Positions 11,092 to 21,904 of a DNA stretch of 64,000 nt are shown here, one piece after another. A program made the translations under genes and the position numbers. The DNA is from Symsagittifera roscoffensis. Taxonomy: Eukaryota; Xenacoelomorpha; Acoela; Convolutidae. The notes beneath the pieces are model-generated. The model searched no databases. It was not told the origin of the DNA and saw only the letters and a list, made by a program, of their open reading frames with translations. Location of the stretch: NCBI RefSeq assembly GCF_963678635.1, contig NC_087070.1, positions 21,623,461 to 21,687,460 of the forward strand. The letters are read 5' to 3'. Positions within the stretch are counted from its first letter, which is position 1. The number at the start of each line of letters is the position of its first letter.

Positions 11092-11986
11092 TGTAACAGT
11101 CGCCTACTTCGGTCACATATGAAGCTTAAGAAAAATAGGCCCTATAACCATTGGCTCAAGAGTCAGGGACACTATCTCTTGTGTTTTTCTACCTCAAGAA
11201 CGGTCGGAGCCAATTCCGTTCGCTTGCGACATGAGACTAGAACTCGTTACAGCTTAAAGGCCACTGCCAAAATATCCCCCCACTCTATAAAATAAAAACG
11301 TCCCCATACTTAGGTCTCGAAATACCCAAAATACTCGAACGCCGTTAAAACAGGGTTGGAACAATCCGTTAAGTTGCTTTTTATTGGACAGTGGAACTTT
11401 GATTCATTTCAGATGGATCAACCTAAAACTCGCCTTATCTCAACATAACAATCATAAAACACACTCGAGAAAATTAAATTAGGGACTCACATGTTGATGC
11501 ACTCAAGCACAGGGAGTAATTAAATTGATAAGCAACTCGAGAATTAAATAGGATAACTAGATAAGTTCAATACTAATCAGTTTTGATAACAGAAATAAGT
11601 TTTGACTCTAGAATTGAAGTTTTTGTCTGAACCATTTGGACACTCAATCTGTCCACATTTCCGTTGAAGGTTCACTCTGGTTCGGTTCGAATAGTTGTTG
11701 TCTCTTCTCGTGATTATCTCTCTTCCTATTTCAGGACAAGACGGCTCTACTCGTGTATTATTTTGTATATGGAAATTGCGAATAGCAATTTCCTGCTGTT
11801 TTCTTAAGTATTTTCCCGCAATTGTAAATTCGGTCGTTCTAATTTTTCACTTTGTGTTTTCAGTTGGTGCGAGAAAACTGAGCATCGCAGGCTCCATTCG
11901 AAATTTTGAAAATAAAAACTTCACTTGAAAATCACGTATTTTCGTGTCCCTCAAGGTCCAAATTCCAGATATGACCGACTGGCACA
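11092..11986 (-). repeat. 3' LTR of the Ty3 element
   Basis: Read on the minus strand it begins TGTGCCAGTCGGTC and ends GTTACA. It is the downstream LTR because all element genes read on the minus strand. It matches 33337-34232 with scattered substitutions and a one-base indel. A purine-rich stretch (GTCCGGGGAGTA on the minus strand, 11987-11998) directly precedes it and is the likely polypurine tract. Confidence 0.92.
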
Positions 11987-12421
11987 TACTCCCCGGACTC
12001 AAGATCGATGTTCTCATCGCGTGCTGTCTCTGTCAGTGAATCCCCAGAAACCCGAGTGTCACTCAAGATTCAGTGCCAGTGGTCAGTTACAGAAGTTTGC
12101 AGCAGACTTAAGTTTATGTACCTTCCAAAATTCACAACCATATGAAATTTTCACACTATCGCTAAACAGCAATCAAAATCTGCACACACCTGCACCTATG
12201 AATTCTCGCTTTTTAAGCTAGTAATTTAAAAATTTTTTGTCCTATTCAATCAGGAAACTGTCATGCAGCATTTTGATTTATATAATAGATATAGCATATT
12301 AATAACAATATCTCATTTGTTAAAATTTCTTTTTGGTGAACCCAGATTTCATCCGAGTTCACCCTCGAGCCCCCTCCCTCTCAAGACTCAAGACTCTAGA
12401 ATTTCCTTTTGAGCCACCGGC
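11987..12421 (-). other. Ty3 element 3' untranslated region with candidate polypurine tract
   Basis: Between the last internal coding frame and the 3' LTR. No convincing frame on the sense strand. The candidate plus-strand primer is GGGGAG at 11990-11995 (minus-strand sense), adjacent to the LTR. Confidence 0.5.
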
Positions 12422-13861
12422 TCACCTCGTGTTCTTCGCCCTCGAGGTACCCGATCCAGATATATTTGACACTGTGATCTGTTTCAATAGTGCCTCTTCG
12501 TCATCGGAGCTGATCACAATCTCCTCCCAAGCCTTCAGCTGTTCATTGGATCGCATCCACTCCCTTTGCTCTTGCAATCTCTTCACTTGATTCGGTAAGC
12601 TCTTCACCTTCGATTCCCGGTTCAAACAGAAGGAATTGTGAAGACTCAGGCTCACATTTTTCGCCATGTCCTCTTCTAGTATCGACTCCCTCGCTCTAGT
12701 GTTGTTTCTGGATACTCTATCCACTCTTTTCCACCCCGTCGTGATCGCATTTCGATGGGTCAGCAGAGGTCTCTTGAAGGCATCTGGTCCTATCTCGGCC
12801 TGGAACTGTCGATATTCCATTTGATGTTTCCTCATGTGATCCTTCGTCACCACGTATAACCAGGATGTTAACGTCGCGCGAAACCAAGGAAAGAATCTCA
12901 AGCGGCTCCACATGTGTCTGACTTCCATTGGTATGGCGAATACCTTGCATGCGGTCTCGAACAACTCAAGTCTCCTGCTGTAATCTATCGCGTGAATTGA
13001 TTCTGCTGTTGGCGTCTTCGATTCCCGATACTTTGCTATATTTTCTTCCATCCATCGTAGAGCCAGCATTGTGCTCACCACCAAGATGGTCACTTTTTGT
13101 TGATGCTCGGGTAGTCCCAACGACCTGATATCATCCACATCCCAGATCAGGCAGAGATTGGCGTGGTCTGGGTACCACATTGTCTGCGCCAGACAGTGGC
13201 ATGGACAATCCCCGTGTGTGAGGTCGATGCTCCTAAGGTTGCGTTCTCCCGAGGCTTCTAGGAGAGGCTCAAGTTCCATCATCTTCTCGTGTATCACGTC
13301 GATCTCTTCCAAGTTTGGAGCCCCAACCATGGGTTTCCCGATCACGTTTTGTCTCTCGTGGTCACTTGTATTTTCGCTCTCCAAGCCTAGAAGCTCTTCA
13401 CCCCAGATTTCACTCAAGTCGTCCCTTTGTTCTCTCGGCACTGTTCCTCGGATCTTCCTCAATAGCTTGTGTGAATGATGTGACATCCGAGCCAGTCTTA
13501 CACATTTGGGCTCTGAGAAGGCTTTGTCTATCAATACCCTCTGGCTGGACACTTCTACCATCGCCATGTGTAATGGATAGTGGCTGCCACATAGGTTGGC
13601 CATCATTGATCCCACTAAGGACTTCGCATTCAGAGGCAGTCCATAAGCTTCGCTCATGGGAAATCCCATCTCCGCTTCGAGACCAACCTTCCGATTCTTG
13701 ATGTGTTTTTGGGTCACTTGCAACACTCCGGGCCATGACTCCACGCTCAACGCGGTCACCAAAAGTGTTCTGACTCTAGCCTCTCTAGTGACTGGAGACT
13801 GCACATTCTTGAGAAGAACCCCAGAGCTGTTGCTAGGTTCACCGTGGTACTCGCATAACAC
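12422..13861 (-). pseudogene. Ty3 post-pol ORF, last segment (479 aa), unrecognised
   Basis: The longest intact piece of the second post-pol reading frame. The product is mixed alpha-helical, rich in Arg, Glu and Leu, with a Cys/His cluster D-C-P-C-H-C in the middle and a coiled-coil-like, acidic C-terminus (S-S-D-D-E-E). No signal peptide or membrane anchor was seen, so it does not look like an envelope. It overlaps the end of the preceding frame (13756-14364) by about 100 nt in another frame, which suggests a frameshift inside one ancestral ORF. I do not recognise the family. Confidence 0.55.
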
Positions 13862-14364
13862 TCAGCCACTATCTGTATCTCACTTTTTTCCCTTTCGGTA
13901 ATGTCTTCAAACCAGGTGACCAGGTCTTCTTTCTGGAAAGACTGTATCCTGACGCATGATCGTTTATCGCAGGTGTGTTCGCCATTCCCACACGTCGAGT
14001 CAAGACAACTGCCCGGCTCCATCTTCTTTACCGACCCTGTTCCACTGGTCTTCTCACTTGACTTCTTCACATGAGGCAAAATCAGTCTATGTACTATACT
14101 CAAGGTCGCCAAATCTTCATCCTCGGTCGGCGCTAGTCTCACTCGCTCCGTGACTTCTTCGATCAGGTTTGCATGGGGATGTGGACACCAGGAGGGCCTG
14201 AGCAATTTCCACACCACTCCCAGATTCGTGGTCAACATGCCGTTCCCGCTACCCATTTTTAGTTCTACTCTTTTACTTGAGCGTGGCACACTTATTACTT
14301 CCGGTATTTTCTCGAGAATCAAACCCAGGCTAGGTCTATCTCTCTCCACATTGCCCATCTCCAT
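13756..14364 (-). pseudogene. Ty3 post-pol ORF segment (202 aa), unrecognised
   Basis: Opens with ATG at 14364 that shares its A with the TAA stop of the preceding frame (TAATG). The product has a Cys-rich stretch (C-x4-C-x5-C-x4-C pattern around D-S-T-C-G-N-G-E-H-T-C-D-K-R-S-C) that could bind a metal. The end is in the wrong frame compared with the overlapping 12422-13861 segment, consistent with a later frameshift. Function unknown. Confidence 0.5.
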
Positions 14365-14720
14365 TATTTCTCTGTCCAGAACTTCAGCAGCTCCGCCACC
14401 TCGTAGTTTCTGTGGGCACCTCCAGCTTCCAAGTCCAAGAAAGGGTTGTATGCCATCCCCATCACTCCAGACACATACTGGTACTCTCCCTTTTTGTTGG
14501 GTTTCAAGTACTCTCCTGTCGAAGCCAAGTTACGGTGAACGTCGTGTTTCTCCTCAAACTTCTTGTTGTAGAATCTCCGTATGTCATCTAACTTCCTGTG
14601 GCTCACTAGAGATTGACTAGAACCATCCTCCTTTTCTATCCCAGTACTCTGGTACACATTCAAGAGACTGTGGAGACTCTCCTTTCCAGCGTCTTGCTTC
14701 CAATTGCTTTCTGGTGACAT
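14364..14720 (-). pseudogene. Ty3 post-pol ORF segment (118 aa), unrecognised
   Basis: A charged, Tyr-rich frame ending in TAA that overlaps the next ATG by one base. Its upstream neighbour (14660-15022) overlaps in a different frame, so a frameshift near 14700 probably split one ORF. No domain recognised. Confidence 0.45.
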
Positions 14721-15022
14721 GCTAGGATGGTACTGTCAGTCATCATCGACATTGTCCACCTCAAGAAACAGGTAGCATCTTTCCTCCTTGCCAGACTCAA
14801 GCCTGAGTTATCCCTAGCAACGTGTTGCGTCAGTACTCGATACACCTCTAGATTCTTGCCTCCCAACTTCAACTTGTCGTACGAAGTCAGTGTCTCTAAC
14901 TCTATCCCCAACAGGCTCCACGCAAACATCAGTTGTCCTGCGGTCCTAATAAAGATATTCGCCATCAACGGCGATGCCGATGAGGATGTTGTCATCGCTT
15001 CTTCAGAATGATCTTTTAACAA
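14660..15022 (-). pseudogene. Ty3 post-pol ORF segment (120 aa), unrecognised
   Basis: Same frame as the 15101-15616 segment. Two in-frame TGA codons between 15022 and 15103 separate them, so these are nonsense mutations in a once continuous frame. The product has no recognised domain; its last residues are out of frame relative to the next segment. Confidence 0.45.
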
Positions 15023-15100
15023 TTTCTGTCAAGTTCTCTTCAGTTGGCTCCCCAATTCCAATTTGTTGATATCAGCCTTCTGCTGGGTAGCCCAAATACG

Positions 15101-15616
15101 TCATTTGCGTGACACTCCACTGTCGAGCTTCTTCAGGCAGTCTCCCAATTCCTGCAATGTTTCCAGGGCCACCCACCACGGTCGGGAGAGGTTCCTCGTT
15201 TTATTCTTCTCAAGAGGATCGCTAGTCACTTGCTTCCCAGTAGCCTGGTGTTCACTTGAGACCCATTCTTTGCCGACGTCCACTTCCCAGGTCTGCCCGC
15301 TCGTCGAACCTCGCTTCATTTTTATCCACTGAGGCTTGAAGTCTTCTTCCGTTGTTGAGCTGGTGGGGATCTCCATCTCTCTTTCTACGTCGAGCAGTTT
15401 CCTTGGCTCGTAGCTACTCTTGTAGGCTGCTGTCTTCCATCGTGCCAGAACCATGGGGGCTGTCTCTATCAAGTTCTTCTCCGAGACCGCATCCGCTGAA
15501 AGATTGCCCAATCCCTCCACGTCTCTCTTCCTCTTGCGAGACCTCACGTCTTTACTCGGGGGCGTTGTCGTTATCATCACTGATTCGAATTCCTTGTCTC
15601 CATCCAACCCTTCCAA
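15101..15616 (-). pseudogene. Start of second post-pol ORF (171 aa), nuclear-signal-like basic patch
   Basis: Begins with ATG at 15616, overlapping by 40 nt the end of the first post-pol ORF (stop at 15577). This is compatible with a separate ORF or with a frameshifted continuation. Near the N-terminus lies D-V-R-S-R-K-R-K-R-D, a basic cluster resembling a nuclear localisation signal. The remainder is charged and unrecognised. It continues in frame across two TGA codons into 14660-15022. Confidence 0.5.
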
Positions 15617-17283
15617 CTCTTGCCTCCCCCCCCTGCTCGAGTCTTAAGGATATTAGTACTTTTAATTATATTACTAGTTCCGACCTTATCCCCCCTTACA
15701 AGTTCAATTATTTTATTGTCAGTTTTTTGTTTCAGAGTAGAGCTGTCTTTACATTTGTCTTCCTTGGTCTTCCGTGATGCCTTCCTCAACTCGACCATCT
15801 TGCTCAGCAGCTCTTCTCTAGCTTTCTCCTCCAGACCTGTCCCCATCAGGACAGGCTCTCCGAATTTCACCACTGTGTCCCACAGCTCCTCCTTGAAATC
15901 GTCCAATGTGGTGTCGTCGTCCACTTCTCGATTAAAATCGCTCAAATTCTCATCCAGAGTGCCTAGGAAAGCATCCCTGTTTCCCTCGAAGGTGTTCTTC
16001 TCCCTTCTTTCCGCACTCAGGAAAATCATTCCCATGTTCGGATTCTCGCTCGTCACTGGTAACTCTAGATTCTTGCGGGGAGATGAGGTCAGAGGTGGCG
16101 TGGGGGTGTCAGCCCAATTTTCTCCACTCAGATCTTTCAACAGTTCTTGCGTGGTGAACTCTTCCTCCGATGGCTTCTGCTCCGGTGTGTTTCCCACTTC
16201 CATATCCTCTCCTGCCTCGCTGAGAGTCTCGTCCATGCTCTCCTCTCCCGATTCTGCTTCTCTTCTCTCAAGAATCCTCCTGAATCGATCTTCTACGGGA
16301 CCGCTCCTTTTATCCCCAGGGGTGTCCACTGATAGGGGTGATGGTGTCGCTAGACCCGTTTTCTTATACTCTGTCAGAGCCACATACAATGGGCCTGCTG
16401 CATCCAGCTCCTTTCCCTCCTGTCTCATTTCCACTTGCTCCAGTCCGTAAGGTGCCCGGTATCTTCTTGTGGCAAACACCATCTCGTCTTCTTTCAGTGC
16501 GATGTGTCCTTCACTCACTGTTGGAAACTCTGGAATGCTTACTGGTAGGACTTCCTTCTCCAATATCGCCTCTAGCTCCCTTTTCACCAGCTCGAAGCTT
16601 TTCTTCCATGCGGGAATTCTCAAGATCTCTTGTCCATTTGCTGTCAGGGGATTTAGGTTCCAGAACTGGGAATAGGTTTCGATGGGGCCTTCGCGCTTAC
16701 CTCCCATCCTGCACTGCAGTTGTCCTCGGAAACTGTATATCACCAACTCCAGATCCTTCACCTTTCCGAAGAGCACCGTATTGCTCATCTGTGCCCTTAG
16801 CACCTCCTGCTGACACCAATTGACTGTCGTCACATCTAGTATGCTTATGAGGCTCACGTGGGTCACTGAGTATCGATAAGTTATCACCAGAGGATCTGGA
16901 AACGCGAACGAGACGGCCGGTCTATAGATGCAGGTTACGACCTCCTCTAGCTCCCGGATCATGGCCAGGCATAGGTCCGTCAACAGAGGCATGCCCCCAT
17001 TCACTTTCCTCCACTCATCTCTTGTCTTCGGGCTCTTTTCTTCACCAGTCAGGTGCCAGTTTTGCATCAGTAGGTACTGCACCAGCAGCGTCTTTAGTCC
17101 GGCAGCAAATTTATACGAATAGGTGTCAATACTCGAGTGTGTTCTTCCCATCGACAGAGGCTCTCCGTTTTTCATTAGTCGGTGAAATGACACCAATTCC
17201 CCGTGGGTTAGAAGCACCAATGCCAAGTACCTGTCAATCTGGAGTGTGTCCACGCCCCGACTGAACATGTACGCTGGGCCCAT
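15577..17283 (-). pseudogene. Ty3 first post-pol ORF, C-terminal segment (568 aa), unrecognised
   Basis: Continues in the same frame as 17314-17832 after a single TGA at 17311-17313. The N-terminal ~270 residues look globular with many aromatic and branched residues. The middle and C-terminus are acidic and low in complexity (long Glu/Asp/Ser/Thr tracts), ending in a Lys-rich stretch. No domain recognised, no membrane segment. It is the last part of an ORF that starts at 20874. Confidence 0.55.
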
Positions 17284-17313
17284 ATTGAACAGGTACCTTG
17301 GGTAAACCAGTCA

Positions 17314-17832
17314 CAGTGCCAACAACAGACTGATGGGCATGTTCAAGATTTCCTGTATGAAGGCTCCAAAGATGGTCTCTTTCGCGCTGTACACTCCAGC
17401 AATGAACTCTTTTCCCCAACAAGGGCTCAAGAACTCAAGAATCTCGTGATCCCTCCTCGTCCTCAGCTCACCCCTTGCGTGCTCCCTCCAGAATCCTCCA
17501 ATCGTGACTTCGTTGGCTGCTGTGACGAACCTGCCCACCGTCATTTCCCTCTTCTCGGCCACTTCCAGCTGCTCCTCAAGAAAATCCCAGATCTGCTTCA
17601 CCAGAAGTGGGGCACCTTCTCTTGTCTTCTCCGTGGCGTTCTCCAGACTTGGTGTCAGGAAGGGCCACCTGCCTCTCTCTTGTGTCAGTCGATACACCAT
17701 CGACTCCAGCTGCTTCTCCGCTGCGGCCACGTTTTTCCTTTCGTTGCTCGGCCCTCTAGATTTACTGGTGGAGCTTGTGATGGTCAACTCCATGCTTCGA
17801 AACCACAGACTGGCCGTCAGGTGAGTCACCAC
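17314..17832 (-). pseudogene. Ty3 first post-pol ORF segment (173 aa)
   Basis: An alpha-helical, charged segment that begins with VTHLTASLWFRSMELTI and ends at an in-frame TGA (17311-17313), after which the same frame continues. A frameshift joins it to the preceding segment near 17850. No recognisable enzyme motif. Confidence 0.5.
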
Positions 17833-17846
17833 TGGATGATCATCCC

Positions 17847-18189
17847 CTATAATCGGACTGAGCTTGATTGTCTAGTGAAGTTGGATATCTCTAGCAAGAG
17901 GACCTCGTCCAATACAATGAGGATGTCAGCCAACTCGTAGAAGCCCCTCAACGCGTGGGACACATCCGCCCACGCCGCCGCCAGTTCTGATCTGCGAAGT
18001 CTCAAGTTCGTTGGTTCCAGCTCCCGATTGGGAGCTGCCATCAGAATACGCCACCCATTCCCTTCTGCTATCAAGATCAAGATCGCATATACAAATTGCA
18101 GAGCGGGAGGCATGCTCGGGAGACGTCGTGAACGCTACTTTTGTCTTGGAGCCAAATCGCGATGCAATGTTCTCTTGTACTTCATTCAT
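17847..18189 (-). pseudogene. Ty3 first post-pol ORF, double-frameshifted segment
   Basis: Two short overlapping frames (17926-18189 and 17847-18113) fit end to end only if two compensating frameshifts occurred, near 18200 and 18110. The second piece contains ILMAAPNRELEPTNLR and ILIVLDEVLLLEISNF, which continues the SGNH-like module of the upstream segment in style and hydrophobic pattern. This is decay of one ORF, not two small genes. Confidence 0.5.
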
Positions 18190-20693
18190 GGCTGCAAATA
18201 ATGTCTGGATGGCTTCCCAGATCTTCTTAGGTGCCGGTTCATCACCTTGAGCTGCTCAAGAAACCCTGTCGCATGCAAGTGATCGTTCATCCTTGCAAAC
18301 AGTAGTAGCTCAGGCTCGCAAGACATCTCCGATTTTATTGCCACCACCAGGGTTAACATCTGGTTTAGCTCCGCTCCCGGCAGTGAATATATCAGAGTTT
18401 CCGGCCAAAATAACTTGGGAGACGTTCCCTCAAAATCCGATCCCGCCATGATGACCACCCTCGCAGCGGCTGGGTCTGCCCTGTCATAAAATGCCAAGGT
18501 TTTGGCCAGCTGCGTGTTCCCGCAGGGTTTCCTGTATCTGGGGTCGTCGGCTAATCTCGTACCCTCATACGCGGCGTCCGGTAGTTCCATTTCTCTCGGA
18601 TCCATCAGTTTATCCACCACCCTCAACTGTGCTGGAGTTGCCACCCTAATCCTGGCAATGCTGGTTCGAGGCTTGGGAGGCTCCACCACGAGTCCCGGAC
18701 TCCCCAATGACTTGAGAGGTCTGTAGTTGATAGGTCCCATGACCGATTTTGTGGGAATCCCAGTCAGAACCGCTGTCTCCATCATTTTCGCTCTCGAGAA
18801 ATGCGTCTCGTGAGCCTTCAGCCAGTCCACGCACTGGTGTCTACCCAAGTCTTCGTGCGACACCCGCTCAAGACCCAAAGCTTTCGCTAACTCTAGCCTG
18901 CATTCCAGATCTTCCAAGTCCAGCTCCTTCACATTCTCCACATATCTTGACCAACTGGTCTCCGCTGGCCTCTTCGGTTTCTTCTTCTCCGCCACCACCA
19001 CCGAGGATATTACTGATCCCTGAGGAGCTGATGACGTTGCCTCCTCAGCCTCCATGGGCGCGGCGCCCGGCAACTTGGTCCGGCTGTTCCTCGAACTGTC
19101 TCTAGAATCGGCCATCGCTCCCAAGCGACTGGACAAAGCCCTCGGGTTGAAGAAGGGTGGATTTGGAGGTGGTCCGAACGTGACTTGTGCCGTCTCTAGC
19201 AACTCTGCCTCCAATGCGCTCATGTGCCTTTGGAAGACGTCATTTAACCATTCCACCCCTCTGGGCCTATCAAAGTGAATCCCATCCGAGGATGCATCGT
19301 CAGGGAAAGCAGATAGCTCCATTTGCTCGGCCACGTCCAACAGCCCAACGGGGAGGACGCTCCTTTGGTGTATCTGCCTGATTATTTCGTTGAGGTTTCC
19401 CACTTTTGTATTCATCTCCATTGCATGTTGGTCCGCTTTCATGTTGTAAGGATTGGTGCATACCGTAAGAATGGCCGGATCCATTTGAATCCGCAATTCC
19501 TCAAGAATGCAGCTCATCTTGTCGTGCAGCCTCGTCACCCTCCTTGCTTCCCCCCTAGACACGTCATTCGTCCCGACCATCAGAGTCACCGTGTATACTC
19601 TTGCCATCCCTAGCATCTCAAGTGTTGCTAACATCTGCGGCGTCGCAGCTCCAGCGAAACTCAAGATCCCCGTTTGCCAATGGGACTGAATCCGTGTCAG
19701 CACCCGCAACAAGCTGTCCTCTATGATCGGGTGGAACGCCCCCTCAGGCACACGTGGCTGCGTGAGGTATTCCACCCAAGCCGCGTCATAGAAGCAATCT
19801 CTCCTGTCTCTCTGCGCCGTGCTCCAGTCCATCCGATTGTGCCTGTGGTATGTGCCTTCCGTATTCTTCTTGTAACTTGAGATCACCACACTCCTGACAG
19901 GTTGCTCCCCCCACGTCGAGGGTAGCTCCACTCTTGCTGGACTCTCACGACTCCTTAGCTGTAGCCGCTCGTGCAACTCTTTCAGTCGTGACGAGCTACC
20001 ACTCACCTGACTACTACTCGGGGTCGAACTTGGTGTATATCCAGGCAGCGTGACGTCCATCAACGGGCGTATTACTTGTGTCTCTAGACCACGCAGGGAG
20101 GACGCTGATTCAGTTGGTATCCACACCTCCAACCCCTCGTTCATATGTTCTTGAGCCGCGCGATCGAGGTTAAATCGTCCCTTCGGTCTAGGCGCTTCAT
20201 CCACCTCCATACGTGACTCTGGTCTTGAGCCGGTCACCACCCGCTCTTTGGGCCTAGCCACTTTCTGCATGTCGAGCTCGCGTTGTCTTTGCTGGATCTT
20301 TTCAAGCTCCGACTTCAGCTGCTCACAATTCGCGGCATTCTCTCGCACTCTTTCTGCCTGTAGCTGTGCAGCTCTCAACATATCCAGTTCCCTCCGCGCT
20401 TGATCCCTCTCAAATTTCGCCTGATCTCTCTCGAGCTTCGCTTGATCCCGGTCGAGGTTCGCCTTGTTCCTCTCCCGCTGAGTCCTCTCAAGCTCTCTCT
20501 TCATGATACTAACGTCTGGATACGCTTCCCCCGTTTGCTGCGCCCGTGTCATCGATGATGTCTTACTCGTGCTCTGGCCCGTGAACATGACTGATGGTCT
20601 GATCGGCAGTGGGAACTCCCCTGCACCATACTCAGTATTGTTACTCAAGTCAGGGTTCCTTGCCAAATCGAACCCCCTCACTGCTCCATCCAC
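18186..20693 (-). pseudogene. Ty3 first post-pol ORF, main segment with SGNH-like modules (835 aa)
   Basis: In order: an N-terminal region (residues ~1-60); a coiled coil of Glu/Arg/Asp-Gln repeats (K-L-E-R-D-Q-A-K-x heptads, ~65-150); a disordered linker; an SGNH/GDSL-hydrolase-like module (~270-490) with L-M-V-G-T-N-D-V-S (block with Gly and Asn-Asp) and S-S-D-G-I-H-F (D-x-x-H block); and a second related module near the C-terminus with V-I-M-A-G-S-D-F, Y-S-L-P-G-A-E and A-R-M-N-D-H-L. The nucleophile-Ser block of the first module is degenerate (S-F-A-G-A-A). SGNH proteins hydrolyse esters; here the role is unknown. It is not part of the standard Ty3 gene set. The segment is intact for 2.5 kb although pol upstream is broken. 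Confidence 0.6.
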
Positions 20694-20874
20694 GTTCCAG
20701 GACAGCCACCTGGTTTGCTCTTGGTTGGATATTCAACTGGAGGATGGCATTCAGCACCACTGCCATTCTCTCATCCACTTGAGTGTAATCCAGGTCCCTC
20801 AGACGTCTGTACAACTCATCAAGTGTGGGTTTTTTCAAAGCCGATGGCATGGACTTCCAGAATCGATCTGCCAT
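20650..20874 (-). pseudogene. Ty3 first post-pol ORF, N-terminal segment (start ATG at 20874)
   Basis: A 74-residue frame starting MADRFWKSMPSALKKP. A one-base shift near 20705 connects it to the 835-aa segment. The ATG follows about 450 nt of non-coding sequence after the macro-like domain, so this looks like the start of an independent ORF rather than a pol extension. Translation would need a spliced or internal message. Confidence 0.5.
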
Positions 20875-21331
20875 TTCTGTAATTTCCAGATGATCTTGAG
20901 TTTTAGCAACTTAAGTTTTACCTGAGTAACTTGAGTTTACTTGAGTTTACTTAAGCAACTTGAGTTTACTTCTTGAAGCATCGTTCAATTTGCGTTTCCT
21001 TTCTTCAATTGAATACAGTTGGGTAGTCAATTTGACTTTACCAAATCAATCTGAGAATAACACCCGATTTTTAGACTAACAGGCTGTGTTCCTAACCTAA
21101 AGACCCCCTTCACTACTATAGTTAAAACCCTTTCCATTTCGTCCTACTAAAATAGTTCAATTGGAAATTTTCTAAAAACATGCAGATTCATTTTATGTTT
21201 TAGCACCATCAATCATTTAAAATATTAATTGTCATGCCAATCACCTCTAAGATTCTTTACCTGTTTTGTACCCCCACACCTAACTCGAGATTCTTCCCTC
21301 ATGCCCAACTCGACACCCCCGTGTACCCGAC
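20875..21331 (-). other. Spacer between pol/macro region and post-pol ORFs
   Basis: No frame. It contains repeated AACTTGAGTTTACTTGAG-type words at 20880-20975, part of a CTTGAG excess seen across the element. A splice acceptor or promoter for the downstream ORFs could lie here, but none is obvious. Confidence 0.5.
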
Positions 21332-21883
21332 TCAGGCGATGCTCAAGTAGTATTTCTTGTGAAGATGCACCATTATCTCAGTTTCTGCGAAGACCACGTG
21401 TAGGATAGCTTACAATTCCCTTGGGCTCAATTTGCCCCTGTTTGGGTCATACACCGGCATTGAGACCTCCGTTATCCCTCTTTCAATCATGAAGTCTCGT
21501 AGTCTTGTTAGTGCCAACATCACGTGTTCGGGATCGATCGTGTTCCTGTCATTGACCCTCGTCACTAGGAAGCACAGGTTTTTGCCCGGGACTTGTGCTA
21601 CTGGTGGTGGAAGCGCGGCCATTCCTCCCAGTCCCGGTCTCTGTCTAAACAGAAACTCCACGTTCTGGTACTCTCTCTTGACGTCAGTCTCCAGTCTTGA
21701 TTTGAAACTCATGTCCGCCGTGATACAGATTGCGCTAGTCCTGTCTGACAGAATGAAGTCACTATCCGTTATCAGGTTGTTTTCTGAGTATTGGTTTGGT
21801 ATTTCAAACTTCGTTTTGAAATTCCGTCCTATGGTAGACTCGGCCTCCTCCCCTTCCAGTTCCAGTCCGCACGTTTCTCTCAC
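21332..21883 (-). pseudogene. Macro-like (ADP-ribose-binding) domain downstream of integrase
   Basis: The frame follows the integrase C-terminal ORF in the same frame after TGA codons. It contains AICITADMSFKSRLETDVK (like the N-terminal loop of macro domains), then N-V-E-F-L-F-R-Q, a strand K-N-L-C-F-L-V-T-R, a helix H-V-M-L-A-L-T-R-L-R-D-F, a strand I-T-E-V-S-M-P, and after one in-frame TAA the ending V-F-A-E-T-E-I-M-V-H-L. This order matches TARG1/OARD1-type macro domains, which bind ADP-ribose or remove it from proteins. The usual G-C-G-L-D loop after the S-M-P strand is replaced by V-Y-D-P-N-R-G-K, so binding may be lost. From family knowledge such domains occur in some invertebrate gypsy elements. 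Assignment is by eye. Confidence 0.5.
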
Positions 21884-21904
21884 TTCTCTAGTGTTTCACT
21901 TCTC

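Noticed and set aside
12422-13861. Envelope gene of an errantivirus-like element
   Set aside because: No signal peptide, membrane anchor, furin-type site or glycosylation-rich ectodomain was seen in any post-pol frame.
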